In this document: in pieces, positions 23,505 to 35,722 of the stretch
How positions within the stretch are numbered: position 1 is the first letter of the stretch
Layout: every line of letters begins with the position of its first letter
DNA from: Pegea sp. RAD2-039
Lineage: Eukaryota; Chordata; Thaliacea; Salpida; Salpidae
Assembly (NCBI GenBank): GCA_034620365.1
Contig: JAQGEQ010000332.1
Location: 186,001 to 250,000, forward strand
DNA length: 64,000 nucleotides
Direction of reading: 5' to 3'
Translations under genes and position numbers: made by a program
The notes under the pieces: generated by a model
The model's input: the letters and a program-made list of their open reading frames with translations, nothing else
Databases searched by the model: none
Told to the model about the DNA's origin: nothing

Positions 23505-25585
23505 TTACAAGTGTCCAAGCATACGGAACTTTTATCGTGGAAATTATAACAGTATAAACAAGTTTTTATCATGTGTTGACTGGATTTCTGTTTTTAACTC
23601 TACCGAAGACATCAATTATATCTACTCGAGGTTTACTAACATTGTTAATGAGTCAATCAAAAAGTTCATATCTTTATAAAGAGTCAACAAAAAACCACAC
23701 TTGCCAAGATATTTAAGGAATTTACAGCGTTTGAAAAACCTCTTCTTCAAACTAAAGCAGATCCTTCCATCAAACCTCTATACAAAGATCTTTGTCTAGT
23801 CTACAAGAAATCAGTTTATAGCCTCTATTTAGGAAAAGAAAGTGTAATCTTATCTTTACCTAGCAAGAAAACGTTTTTTGGCTTCATTAATCACAAGCTT
23901 AAGGCGAGATCTCATCTACCTCCCTTGCTTGATAACGCCAATCAGCGGGTGATGGAAGCAAAGAATAAAGCTGAATTGCTAAACAACCAATTTGAAAAGG
24001 TTTTTATAACCGATGATGGCAATACTCCTACTATTTCCTACTCCAATATCCTTTCAAATATTTCTGAGATGGTAGATCTATACATAACAGTTGATATAGT
24101 ATCTAAGGCTATTTCTTCTCTAAAATCAACAGTTTCCAACACTGCAGATCAAATCCCAGCTTTGTTCTTAAGAAAAAGTACTTCTTATCTAGCGCTACCC
24201 TTATCGCTACTCTTTAGCATGACTCTTAAGCGGGGAAGACTTCCACAAATTTGGAAGAATGCTATTATTACTCAAATTTATAAGAAGGGTCCCAGAAACA
24301 CTGCACTTAACTGCAGACCAGTTTCCCTACTATTCGCAACCATATAACTAGCCATGTGACGGAACATCATCTAATATCTGATGTCCAGCATGGCTTTGTT
24401 AAGCAAAGATCTTCTTTGACTCAACATCTCACTTTTTTCAATGAGCTTACAGCTCATTACAAAAGTAATACTCCATGTGACATCATATACCTTGATTTTG
24501 CTAAGGCGTTTGATTCTGTTCCACACAACAAGCTCATTACTGTATTGAAAAACATAAGAATCAGCAACTCTATCTTAAAATGGATTGAAGATTTCTTATC
24601 AGGTAGAACCCAACGAACCAGTGTAGAAAGATCTTTATCTACTCCTAGTAAAGTCACCAGCGGCGTTCCTCAGGGTTCCGTTCTGGGTCCACTTCTCTTT
24701 TTGATTTTCATTGAAGACCTCATCAGAAGACTAATAACAGTAGACAATGTCAGTGTGTTTGTGTATGCAGATGAGATCAAGCTATTATCTGGTTCTCACT
24801 CATAACTCCAAACTGCACTAAACATTGTAAAACACTAGTCTGCGAATTGACAACTTAAAATCCAGCCAAAAAAGTCTAAAGTTATAACATTCTCCCGTAA
24901 GCCAGCTGCCTACTTCAGCAACTAATACTACATCAATGAATCTTTTCTTGAACGAGTATCCTCATTCATAGACCTCGGCATTACTCTGACATCTGACTTC
25001 AAATGGCAAAGTTATGTTTCCAGAATCTTTGGAAAATCTATCAAGCTTGTCCACCTCATCATGAAGACTTTTAATTCTAAAGATCCATGGTTTTTCGTCA
25101 ACCTTTTCAAGCTGTACATACGCCCTATTCTTGAATACAATGTCAGTGCATGGATGCCATATCAAGTTGGTGATATCAATAAAATCGAATCTATTCAGGC
25201 AACATTTACGAGATTGGTTTGCAGGAAAATTAATATCAAATACGAGAGTTGAGCATCGTCTCAGCTTCTTCAATCTAGATATCTTGGAAATCCGAAGAAT
25301 TAAATACAACCTTATTCTGATTTTTAAAATTATTCACGACCTAAATGATCTTCAGTTTGATGACTTTTTCTCCATTAGTCCATTCCTCAAGTTATATCAA
25401 CTTAGAAGACATAAATTACATCTCAATAAGCCCACTCCACCAGCTACGTTAACCCGATTAAGTTTTTTCTCATACCGCACAATTATCTACCATCAAAGAT
25501 TGTCATGTCAAAATCACTTGTGCTGTTCAAGAAAAAGCTGAATTGTTATAATATCGCCAACATTGCTATTTCTAAACTGTGAATT
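23505..25585 (+). pseudogene. LINE ORF2 remnant: reverse transcriptase, copy 2
   Basis: It has the same series of broken frames as copy 1: post-endonuclease region, 23,925-24,347 fingers, 24,356-24,805 palm with YLDFAKAFD, SGVPQGSVLGPLLF and VYADEIKLL. Then come the thumb (24,817-25,252) and the C-terminal domain (25,275-25,580). The thumb frame is interrupted by stops before PKKSKVITFSRKP and is open afterwards. The WN-LP motif region of the tail is shortened compared with copy 1. Confidence 0.85.
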
Positions 25586-25689
25586 TTTCTCTTTTACAAT
25601 ACTATGATTCTGTGCAATTCTTCATTGTCATATGCTTTTTCGTTTACACGTCAAATAGATCTAATTTGTAAGAATGTGTGTTAGCAAGA

Positions 25690-25708
25690 GGTGCTCTCTT
25701 TAGGCACC
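25690..25708 (+). promoter_or_regulatory. 3' stem-loop of the LINE, copy 2
   Basis: Identical GGTGC/GCACC hairpin to that at 14,989, close to the TAAA-repeat 3' end. Confidence 0.55.
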
Positions 25709-25740
25709 CTCATTCACATTTATTGTAATAAATAAATAAA

Positions 25741-28560
25741 ACATAAAAAAAAAGTCTATAATTATTAATAACAATCATTATAATAAATAGAAAAATATAA
25801 TTATGTTGCTTAGCAGAGTTTTCACTAAAATTCAAAAGGCATCCAGTCATTTCCTTTATAAGACTAAGTATATCACTATTATCTCACAAAAAGCTAAGTT
25901 TATTCTTACCAAAATCTATTCACTGTTGAAAATTATACTTTAACTAAACTTACTTAAAAGTTTTATACTCCATTAAATTATTATTACTCCATATAAATAA
26001 CTATGTATACAAAATTAAGCTAAAATATAGTCTCTATAAAACAACCTACTAATATAAGGTTTACAAGTAAGCTTATTTTATTTTACTGTATATACATATA
26101 ATTTAAATAAAAATATAAATGATTATCTTTTTTAGAAGAAAAAGAAAAGACATATTTAAGGCATTGCTCTGAAAATGATAGATATTGATATACTTTAATT
26201 ACCTAAAATAAGTTTTATCATCAAATGATATAAGAAATCACTGCGCTTATAAAAAACTTAAGTACCACATCACACTATTAAACTTTAACATGTGACACAT
26301 TTTGACATGAAAAAGATATTATTTTTTAATTTAAAATTGTAAATGGTTTTTAAAAATAAATTTAGTTACCAATTTTACAACTAAAAAACTACACTTTCTT
26401 ACACCTAAGTACACATTCAGCTGATAGAAAATAATTAAGTTTGTAGCGGTTTTACAGCGATAAACACATTGAGTATATGACAATAAAACCGTCTTCAAAT
26501 TTGGATTATGAATTAAAATAATTCTAAAAAGCTAGCAGATACTTTTAAAACTTTATGCCTTTTAACGTAGCATTATTTCTCATTCATTTGTGAATAATAA
26601 TCACGGAATTTTTTCTTTCTTATAAATTACAATTCGCCTATAAGAAGATATCTTTTTAATCAAGAGATATATTCTTGATGAATTTGCTAACAAAAAAGGT
26701 AGATCAACTATTTTAAATGGTTAAGCTTATTATCAAATGTCGTGTGCAATCATCACAATATTATTATTTGCTATCAGAAATTGTTTAAATAATGTCTTAT
26801 AACTTTGAACTCCCTGTCCATATTAATAAACAATAATACGCCCAACAAAACTATTCAACTGTTATTTTACGTTAAGAACAGCGTTGTTTTCAAGTTTTCA
26901 ATTAAAAAGAAATTCGTCATTGCATAAATTATGCTGTGTTATTTTAGATTTAAATTTAGAATAGATTTTTTGAAAATTCCGATTATCTTAAAATAATTAA
27001 TTTAGTTCAGTTGACGTTTACCATGTACAAAACTATTACTTTATTTGTATAAAAAAAGTGGGTTACGTTTACTTTTTAGAATGTTATTTTCATTAATTTA
27101 CATATGTGAGGATATAACATACACTCTTACATCGAGCTTGGTTTTTTTTAATCAGCTAATCTATCTTTATTTTCACAAATTTAAACCAAAGTAAACAGAA
27201 CCACAAAAATATATAAGAGAGAACATGTCACTCAGACTGTACAGAAAAATTGAAACAAATAAGCAAGGTCATTAATTAATTAGCCTTTTTTAAAAACAGA
27301 TAATTCTTTTATCTTTGAGGATACATAAGAGTCAAGTTGGAACTTGATAATGCTTAAAAGGAAATTCCCAGAATATTATTAAAGATAAATAGAAAAGGAC
27401 TAATGGAAAAGTTATTATCAAGCTGAAATTCCATAAAATTGTGGATAATTTAAAGATAAGAATTTAAGTCATAATTAATCCGTCGAGTTTTCAAATCTCC
27501 AAATTTCTAAAGTATTTAAATTAAAGAGGATGAGACGATGTATAAGACATCATATTTAATATCAGTTTCCTACATACTAATCTAGTTTACGTTGCCTGAA
27601 CAGACTCGATTTTTTTGATATCACCAACTTGATATGCCATCCATTAACTGACAAGGTATTCAAGAATTGGACGTTCGTACAATTTGAAAAAATTGATAAG
27701 AAAGCATGTGTCCTTAAAATTAAAGGGTTTATAAAAAGGAAGAAAAGGTTGGTTGATTATCCAAAAATTTTGAAAACATCATTGCGCCTTTTAAAGTCAG
27801 ATGGTAAAGTATTGACAAGGTCTAGGACAAAAGATACTCGTTGAACATTAAATCTATTGATGGATTATTGGTTCAAGGAATTTACAGCTGGTTTACGAGA
27901 AAAAAATTTAAGTTTAGACTTTTTTGGCTGGATTTTGAGCTGCTAATTCAAACACCGGTGTTCTACAGTGTGTTGTGCAGTGTGAAGTTTTGAAGGATTG
28001 CAAGATGATAGCTAGATATCATGTGCATCGCCAAAGATTTGAACATCATCTGCTGCTAGTACTCTTCTGATGAGGTCTTCAAGGAAAACTAATAAGAGAA
28101 AGGTAGCCAGAACAGAACCCTTTTTATCTTTTTTTGTACAGTCATGTCTACATGCACTCTTTCACATATTTTTGGTGATTATGCTTTCTTCGGTTTAAAT
28201 TTGTTAAAATAAAGATAGATTAACTGTCTAACAATAGCTAAGCTAAATATAAGCGGCTATGTAATATCCTCATAAATGTAGGTTAATCATAAATAAAAAG
28301 TAAACCTAACCAACTTTTGTTATACATGTAGATTAATATTTGTTTTCATGTTAAATGTAAACTGAACTTATTTAATTATTTAAAAATAAGTGGAATTTTC
28401 CATAAAATAACTCTAAATTTAAATCTAAAATGAAACAACATAATTAATACAATGGCCAAATATTTTTATAATGCAGAATTGGAAAAGACAACCGTTCTTA
28501 CAGTAAAATAACAGTTGAATAATTTTGTTGGTCATTTTAATGTTTACAAAAAAGGAGATT
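25741..28560. repeat. Foldback-type element with inner LINE fragment, unit 2
   Basis: Tandem counterpart of 15,038-17,850. The inverted arms are about 26,815-27,200 and 28,143-28,545, and the inverted LINE fragment lies at 27,583-28,128. A small local difference at 25,973-25,990 distinguishes it from unit 1. Confidence 0.6.
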
Positions 28561-28614
28561 CACCTCAAAGTTATAAGAAATTATTTAAACAAATCTGATA
28601 TAAAAAAAAATATA

Positions 28615-28870
28615 GAGTCGGTTACACCAAAGAGATCCCACATAGGAAGATTGCATTTAATTTCAGCTTCATCATCGACGCTGTGTGACGTCACAACATT
28701 ATTGCCGAAAGGTTAAGTTGGCTTTTAATGAAGATTAGACAGTGAGCTGCTCCGAAGATCTTACCGCTCTGGTACATTTAAAAATATAAGATTTAGAAGA
28801 TCTGACATTTGCTCAAAGCCAAAATCACAATTTGGACAAAAAGATGCTGACGTATTATGACTTTAAATGC
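28615..28870 (-). pseudogene. NPC1-like late exon remnant at the end of unit 2
   Basis: Equivalent of 17,910-18,172, with the late-exon region that corresponds to DDEAEIK and DLFG. It has lost ten bases around 28,838 that are present in the 35 kb copy. Confidence 0.55.
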
Positions 28871-29360
28871 ATACAAGCAACCTGTAAGTTAAAAATTTTA
28901 ACAACTTACATCAAATTTTTTGGAAATCTCAATAAAATTAAAAAATAAAGCTCTTTCGGAAAGAAGCAGTTCCTTCATATAAGCTTCTATCTCAGAAGTT
29001 CTATCCTAAGAAGTCAAAAAAATCTTGAAAACTAATAATCTTAATTTCAAACCAATTAGCTGAAATTCTGTGAAAGGTGTACTTGTCATTGTAAAAACTC
29101 ATTAAATAAAAACATCATAACAACAGGATAACTTATTTGCAAGCTTTTCTTCTAACTCACTACTGCTCATACAAGTGACAGAAAATAACTTAAAAATAAA
29201 CATCAGCAGCTGGTGGTTCACAACTCGGCGTTTTAAATGCGAAATGATCACTTTTAGTATTCTGTGTAATCTAAACATAATGTTTCAACATTTTGATAAA
29301 CAAATTGTCACATTTAATCTGTTTGAGTAGATTAAGCAACTAATAAATTAAAAAGTGAAG
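28723..29360. repeat. Direct repeat left of the BAMBI-like gene
   Basis: This 638-bp stretch is repeated in the same orientation at 35,075-35,722. It covers the late NPC1-like exon region and the decayed last exon. The two copies share variants (for example AACTCGGCGTTTTAAATGCG) not seen in units 1 and 2, so they are each other's closest relatives. Confidence 0.8.
29190..29360 (-). pseudogene. Decayed last exon of the NPC1-like fragment
   Basis: It matches the last exon at 8,185-8,381 (the PPAADVYF end is still readable) but has internal stops and is cut at 29,360, where unique sequence begins. Confidence 0.6.
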
Positions 29361-29778
29361 ATGGTTGATAAAATCAAAATTTCAAGAAAAAAAATTATTA
29401 AAGAGCTTAAAGATTAATTCTTAATTTATGCATCTCTTGTATTATATCACCAGTCTTGCAACTAAAAGACCATAACAATAAGAATTTATATTTAGTAGAA
29501 AAAGTTAATCTTGAACATTTAAAAAACAAACTTTTTATTATAAAAGTTATACAAAAAATTAATTCGTTTCAAGGTTAGAAATGATAACTCAACTAAAAAA
29601 ATCAATTCCTACATCTTTAAATGTGTCTCCTCAATCTTTTCTCACAAAACAACATACTACAAAATTTACCACCACCAATTTTAATTGAGTAAATAATTAA
29701 ACATATATCATGCAATATAATAAATCGACTCTTATCATGAAAAAGCTTGAAGTTATTGAAAAAAGAAATAAAACTAGC

Positions 29779-29784
29779 TTTATT
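29779..29784 (-). terminator. Polyadenylation signal of the BAMBI-like gene
   Basis: AATAAA on the minus strand about 85 bases after the stop codon of the gene at 29,869-30,820. It is the nearest canonical signal seen, so probable rather than certain in a sequence this AT-rich. Confidence 0.4.
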
Positions 29785-29868
29785 TTTGATATGGAAATGA
29801 AGTTTAAACTCCAATAAGCCACTTTGGAAGAATACTAATAATATATTTCATCTTACTCTATAGTAAAA

Positions 29869-30820
29869 TTAAATATTTTGTTCTGATTCCTTTAGGCTCT
29901 TCAATAATGAAGCTGAGAGGCTGGGATTTTCAACATCCGTCTTATAAGGAAGTGTGGATTTTCTTTTCTTGTAAAGTCGAAATGCCAACAAGAACACAAT
30001 CAACAGCCCAAAGACTATAACCAGGATAGCTAGTAAAATAATAAACATTATTTCAAGCTTAAAGTAAAAAAATATTTGTTACAAGTTTTTATTGTTTGGA
30101 GAAAAGTAAACTTGTATTTTTAGACAACAAATTTGTTGAGCAATTGAACAGCAGTTAACTTTTTTTATAAAAGTAAGTTTAAACCAAATTATATTTTCTA
30201 ATGTATTACTCACGTGCAACAAGTGACATGTCTCTGTATGAAAGAGCTTCTTTACCAACGTTATCTGCAAAATTGAATACTATTAATTAAATTCATCAAA
30301 AATTTTATTAAATAAATGGTAAATGAACCCTAGAAAACTGATTGTTAGCTTACCTATCATTGTCACTTGTTGAGGGTTACTGTTACAAAATTCTTTGAAG
30401 CAACAGTAACTCCTATATCTGGTGGTATTTGGATAAGTGCATTCTATTGGGGTGTCTCCAAAAAGCATACCTTCCTTAGCACATCCATGAAATGACCTCT
30501 CCTTTTTATCATGTAAAAACAAATGAGTATGAACTAAGATAGTATAATAAAAAAAAAGTTTTTGAAATAAATGCTTTATTTGATAAAAATTTTAATCTTA
30601 CTTTCATGTTTGATGGCTTGTCCCATTCGGAAATGCAACCAATAGAAGTGATGCAAAAATTTGCACCACTTTTATTAGGTAAGCATTTGTCTTTAATTCG
30701 CTCAGCCAAAGGGCCTCCGCACCAGCATTTATAAGATTTGCTCATTTTGTTGTAAATTATTATAATTATTACCTGCAAAATAAATAAAAAAATAAGTCCT
30801 TCAAAGTCATATAACTTCAT
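29869..30820 (-). CDS. BAMBI-like kinase-less TGF-beta/BMP type I pseudoreceptor
   Basis: Four exons, 30,820-30,602, 30,501-30,354, 30,264-30,214 and 30,029-29,869, join in frame to 192 codons. Donors are GTAAGA, GTAAGC and GTGAGT. Residues 8-23 are hydrophobic (signal peptide). Residues 32-112 hold ten cysteines (32, 34, 46, 56, 62, 80, 94, 106, 107, 112), ending in CCFKEFCN, the CC-X4-CN box of activin/BMP receptor ectodomains. N98 is a possible glycosylation site. Residues 140-158 are one membrane helix, followed by a 34-residue basic then polar tail and a TAA. There is no GS box and no kinase. In vertebrates BAMBI has this layout and blocks TGF-beta/BMP/activin signalling at the plasma membrane by pairing with true receptors; the same role is inferred here. 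Exon 1 could instead begin at 30,772, after a strong TTTTGCAG acceptor, with the signal peptide further upstream. A truncated type I receptor is the alternative. Confidence 0.8.
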
Positions 30821-30829
30821 AAAATGTAG

Positions 30830-33800
30830 TAAATAATTAAGTTAAAAGATGAGTTAAAAATATAAAATGACTCTATTAAAGTTAAAGTATTTAGAAGAGA
30901 TAGAATTTATAAATAATCTTCAGAATTTATAGAGGTTTTTAATAAATATCTTTATTTATATAATAAAATAAAACAATCTTAATTTTAATACTAACAATAA
31001 AACATCAAAAAGCACTTTAATTAAAAAACATTTATTAAAGTTTAGAAACACTTGGAAACATATATTTTTAAATATATAAATTTTTTAAAGAAAAAGACAT
31101 TTCTTTTACTATTAAAATTAAATTACACAACACAAATTACAAATTAGGTAATCATACACAAATAAAAATAGAATCTTTTTTAAATATAAATAATATTATT
31201 ACTAATATAATTACTATGTTTAAAGGTTTGTAAATTAATATCATTATATTAGTGTAAACAGAGTAGAAATGTTTCAAAATTTACATTCATAATAACTTTG
31301 TTTACATGTAAGCTTATATAAAAAGGATTCTTTTAAATATAAACCGTTACAAATTATAAGAAAATAATAATATTTAAGTTAGATTTGTTATTTTATAATT
31401 TCCACCAATAATTATAAGTTTTTAAAAAGAAATACCTAAAAATATTTATATTTTATAATATACTTTTGGGAAATACATCATTTAATAATTAAAATGATGA
31501 AGTATTTTGACCAATTATTAACATAACTTATGGCAATAAAAAAGAAATTTTACAACAAAAAACACAAACATCAGTTTGACTGCAGAAAATAAAAAAAAAT
31601 ATCATTGGCTATTGTTTAACACAATTATTTTAAACTGAAATATTCAAAGATTCAAGGACACTGCATAAACATAAATATATATTATCAAATATTAATAAAC
31701 ACCACAATGGAGAAAAAATAAACATTGGCAGTTTAACTATCCAATTCCATGAAAATTTTATTAAATCATAATATTTAAGGATATTTCTGAAAAATCAAAC
31801 AAAAGTTATTGCAGAATTATTAACAAAATATTTTCATGGTTACTTGATTAGGCCATAAGAGATAAAAATACTTGAATAACTAATGGCAGGACATATGGAA
31901 CACCTATTGTTATTTAACAAGAAATCAAATAATGTCAGGTTATAGTTTTAAATTATTAAAAGGTGGAAACAGTAAATATAAGCTGGCTTTATATGTATAA
32001 ATTAAAGCCTTAGGTCAATGGACTCTAATAAAGATTTAAGAGTAAATCACTCAGTAGTGAAAAGGCTTGCATCATTGGCAGAAGTTGATTGATACAAATA
32101 TTGAAAACAAGAGGACCAATTATGCCTTAAGAACATTTATTATAATATTTTTATATAATTAAATTCAAGTAAAACTTTAATTATTTTCAAGTAATTTTTT
32201 GATATAAAAAAATTAAAGTGTATTAGTAATCATTAAATCCTAATTAATAAATCTAGAATATAAAATTATAAAAATAAGACTCCAGCAGTGAAAATTACCC
32301 TGAAATTGGGGAAGCAAAATGACTGCCAGAAACAATAGAAACAATTGAAAGGGATTAGAGCTTGAGTTGGAAAAGTGATGACCGAACAAAAAGTTTTAAT
32401 TTTGGAACAAACCCGAATTCGGAAATCATTAAATTTTTGATTTAAACTGTAAACGATTAAAGTTTATTCGGAAAAATATAAATAGAATTTAACCGTTACT
32501 ATTTAGAAAAAAATTGTGCTAAAAAATTTATAGATTTATAATTTGTTCTGCGTGGAGCTTCATTAAACTTAAAAAACAAGTATAACATACATTTGTAGTA
32601 ATAGACTTATTATTTTACATAATAATTATTACTAATGGTAAAACATGCTCAAAATAAAAAGATAGAGCTTAATAAAGTTGTTAAAAATACAATTACAACT
32701 TATTTTGGCTATCTGAAATGTTAAACTAGTGTTTTATTCGTGTATTAAAAAGTAGTTAATGCTAATGAAAAACATTGGTGATTCTTTTTTACATTGAGAA
32801 TTATGATTTGTTTGATAACTTCAATTTAAGAGTTGTGGATAAAGGCATTGTGAAAAAATGAGAAATTTTCGAGATAAACGTAGAATAATCAGTAATTCTA
32901 TGGTTCGGTAGTTTAATTTCAAATGATAAGTATATTTCAGCATCCTTGTATTGTATGAAAATTCAAGGGATTCTACAAAACTTAAATAACTTCAAAGTAG
33001 CATGCCTTAGCATGTTTATCTAAAACGAAAATAAATATTTATTAAAATCAAAGTTTCATGAAGCCATCAATGATATACAAAATTAGTAATTATAGAATTC
33101 GATAAACTAATAAATTAAAGTTGAAAATACACTAGAACAATATGAGTTGTATTTAAATCTACCTTACTATCACGATTCTTACTGAAGTTTTCTATTTCAA
33201 TATTCTAGATATAGTTTTGAATTTATTTATACTGAGTTTTTTTGAGTGAGATATGGTTAGCTTTAAAGATAATTTAAAATAATTAAAAACTTATTTTACG
33301 AGATAGTTATGAAAATAATAAACATTTACTATCGAATAGATGAATTCAAAAATGAAAGCTAAAAGGGGTTTTGAAAACTCTCATACGACGAGTCATTTTA
33401 TAAAGCAAATTACAGAGTTATAAATGAAGAAAGTGAAATTAAATTTAATAAGCACAGTTATTAATGGGAAAGTAAGCTTCTGACTGAATTTCAAAACATA
33501 AATTCTAAAAGCTTATTCCTGTCGACATTTATTTTGAAAAGTGATATAGAATAACTTTTCATTATTACCTTGCTTGTAATAGTTGACTTTTATTAGCTAT
33601 AATAGCTGTTGATTTCGTCACCTTGGGTTACTCGTTGAGTTATAATTGAATAATATACTTTGATATATGAATGAATAGAATGAATCACGAGATCAAATTA
33701 ATCAATAAATTTTGGTAATTGCAATTCATTGTATCAATATAAGTGTAAGACTACTTAGTAACAAAATATTTCTGAGATAAACTTTAAACCATAGTATCAT

Positions 33801-35060
33801 CTCATGATTCTGTGCTTATTGAACAACACTTTTTAAATTTTAAAAGTAAAAAAATTTATTGAATTTTTTTTTTTCACAGAATAACGCTTCTCTGGTATTT
33901 GTTGATTTTAGTTTTAACTTCACTTTAACATTTTCATAGAATGAAACTAAATTTTTTATTATTACTATTCAAAAATTAAGAAACTGAAAGGACTATTTGT
34001 TGAAAAACTGATAATCAGTTTAAATCAGTTCAACATCATTTGCTTTTTTGTTTATGATTAAAAAAGTTAAAATGTAATCAATACTGACTGAAAATAATTT
34101 AATTAGACTGTAAACTTTTATGAAACCCTTTTAACAAGTTTAACAAAAAGCAATCGTCCAGCTGCACCTCACTATAAAAACTACAAATGAATCTGCAAGC
34201 GAACCAACTGAACTATTTAAGCACCTGGGAAAATTATGAGGCTTTAAAGCACATTGATTATTAATGGAAAATTTTAGCGTTTTAGTTCAGACAGAATGAT
34301 CAAATTTAATAGCGTACAACTAGTCACACACGTTATCAATTTTAAGGCTTTCTTTTTGTCTTGAGATAAAGATTTAGATAAAAACTTTTTAGTTAAAGCA
34401 CTACTACAGAGAGAAATAAACTTCAATTTAGAAAGCTATAAATTAGTGATTAGCAAGAAAACTTTTTTCTTTAAATAAATCTTTGTAGTTTTGTTTGAAG
34501 TAAAAAAGGCTTATTAACAGCTTTCTAAGTTATGTCAGAATATTCTAAAAATCTTTTGAAAATATGAATCAATGTAACATCTGTAAATGATAATTTCCAT
34601 TAAAGTTAGTCTTATTAATCTTATCTCTTTAAAAAACCTAAATTAAAGTTTGATTTAGATTTGAAATTTCAACCCTACAAAACCTCTTACAATATTATTA
34701 TTGCAATACTACTGCAATCTGCTGGTTGGTAAAAACACTTAAGTTGTAAAGATAACATTTTCTAGAATTGAAAAATTACCTATTTATATAACTAGTTGAA
34801 AAATAATCAAAATCAATAACTCTAAACTCTTATAACTAATTTAAGATAAAAAGGTAAAATAGTTAATCTAGTTTAGCACTTTGTTACAAAACCTCTTAAA
34901 TAATCAAACTTTAACAAGGTTTAAATTAAAGGTTTTAGCATATGGCATAAAGATAAGTCTTCATTCCGTAATACTTTTTCAAACATGTCGCTTTGCAACT
35001 TTTGCTCCAAATTCTAAAAGAAGACTTTGTAGCTTGCCTTAGTAGAGTTTTAATGGAGTA
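30830..35060. other. Unique AT-rich region without a recognised gene
   Basis: About 4.2 kb between the BAMBI-like gene and the resumed repeat. I see no long open frame, no splice-site-bounded coding exon and no match to the repeats of this window. It is upstream of the BAMBI-like gene and may hold its promoter and 5' exon(s). Confidence 0.5.
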
Positions 35061-35074
35061 GAGTTTTAGTAGGG

Positions 35075-35722
35075 TTTTAATGAAGATTAGACAGTGAACT
35101 GCTCCGAAGATCTTACCGCTCTGATAGATTTAAAAATATAAAATTTAGAAGATCTGACATTTGCTCAAAGCCAAAATTACAATTTGGACAAGCTTTGTCA
35201 AAAAGATGCTGACGTATTATGACTTTAAATGCATACAAGCAACCTGTAAGTTAAAAATTTTAACAATTTACATCAAATTTGTTGGAAATCTCAATAAAAT
35301 TAAAAAATAAATCTCTTTCGGAAAGAAGCAGTTCCTTCATATAAGCTTCTATCTCAGAAGTTCTATCCTAAGAAGTCAAAAAAATCTTGAAAACTAATAA
35401 TCTTAATTTCAAAACAATTAGCTGAAATTCTGTGAAAGGTGTACTTGTCATTGTAAAAACTCATTAAATAAAAACATCATAACAATAAGATAACTTATTT
35501 GCAAGCTTTTCTTCTAACTCACTACTGCTCATACAAGTGACAGAAAATAACTTAAAAATAAACATCAGCAGCTGGTGGTTCACAACTCGGCGTTTTAAAT
35601 GCGAAATGATCACTTTTAGTATTCTGTGTAATCTAAACATAATGTTTCAACATTTTGATAAACAAATTCTCACATTTAATCTGTTTGAGTAGATTAGGCA
35701 ACTAATAAAATAAAAAGTGAAG
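35075..35722. repeat. Direct repeat right of the BAMBI-like gene
   Basis: Partner of 28,723-29,360 in the same orientation, 648 bp long, with ten extra bases near 35,190. It is followed without a break by sequence homologous to tandem-unit positions from 8,370 upward, so the repeat resumes where it was interrupted. Confidence 0.8.

Larger units (their letters stand above)
22370..25740 (+). mobile_element. CR1/Jockey-type LINE, copy 2 (defective)
   Basis: Tandem counterpart of copy 1 and the more complete one. It retains the thumb region 24,817-25,209 (FIDLGITLTSDFKW, FVNLFKLYIRPILEYNVSAW). It shares the missing endonuclease, the ORF1 frameshift and the YADE active site with copy 1. The tail is repeated TAAA at 25,728-25,740. 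Confidence 0.85.
18173..28862. repeat. Tandem unit 2 (about 10.7 kb)
   Basis: Second tandem unit, collinear with unit 1 over its whole length and differing by scattered substitutions and small indels. It keeps the 393 bp (24,817-25,209) that unit 1 has lost. The lost piece is reverse-transcriptase coding sequence in the expected order, so unit 2 is the ancestral form there. Confidence 0.9.

Noticed and set aside
29869-30029. Reading the receptor as an ordinary type I kinase receptor with further exons
   Set aside because: The last exon runs into TAA at 29,869 with no convincing donor before it, and no GS-box or kinase exon is seen downstream down to 28.7 kb.
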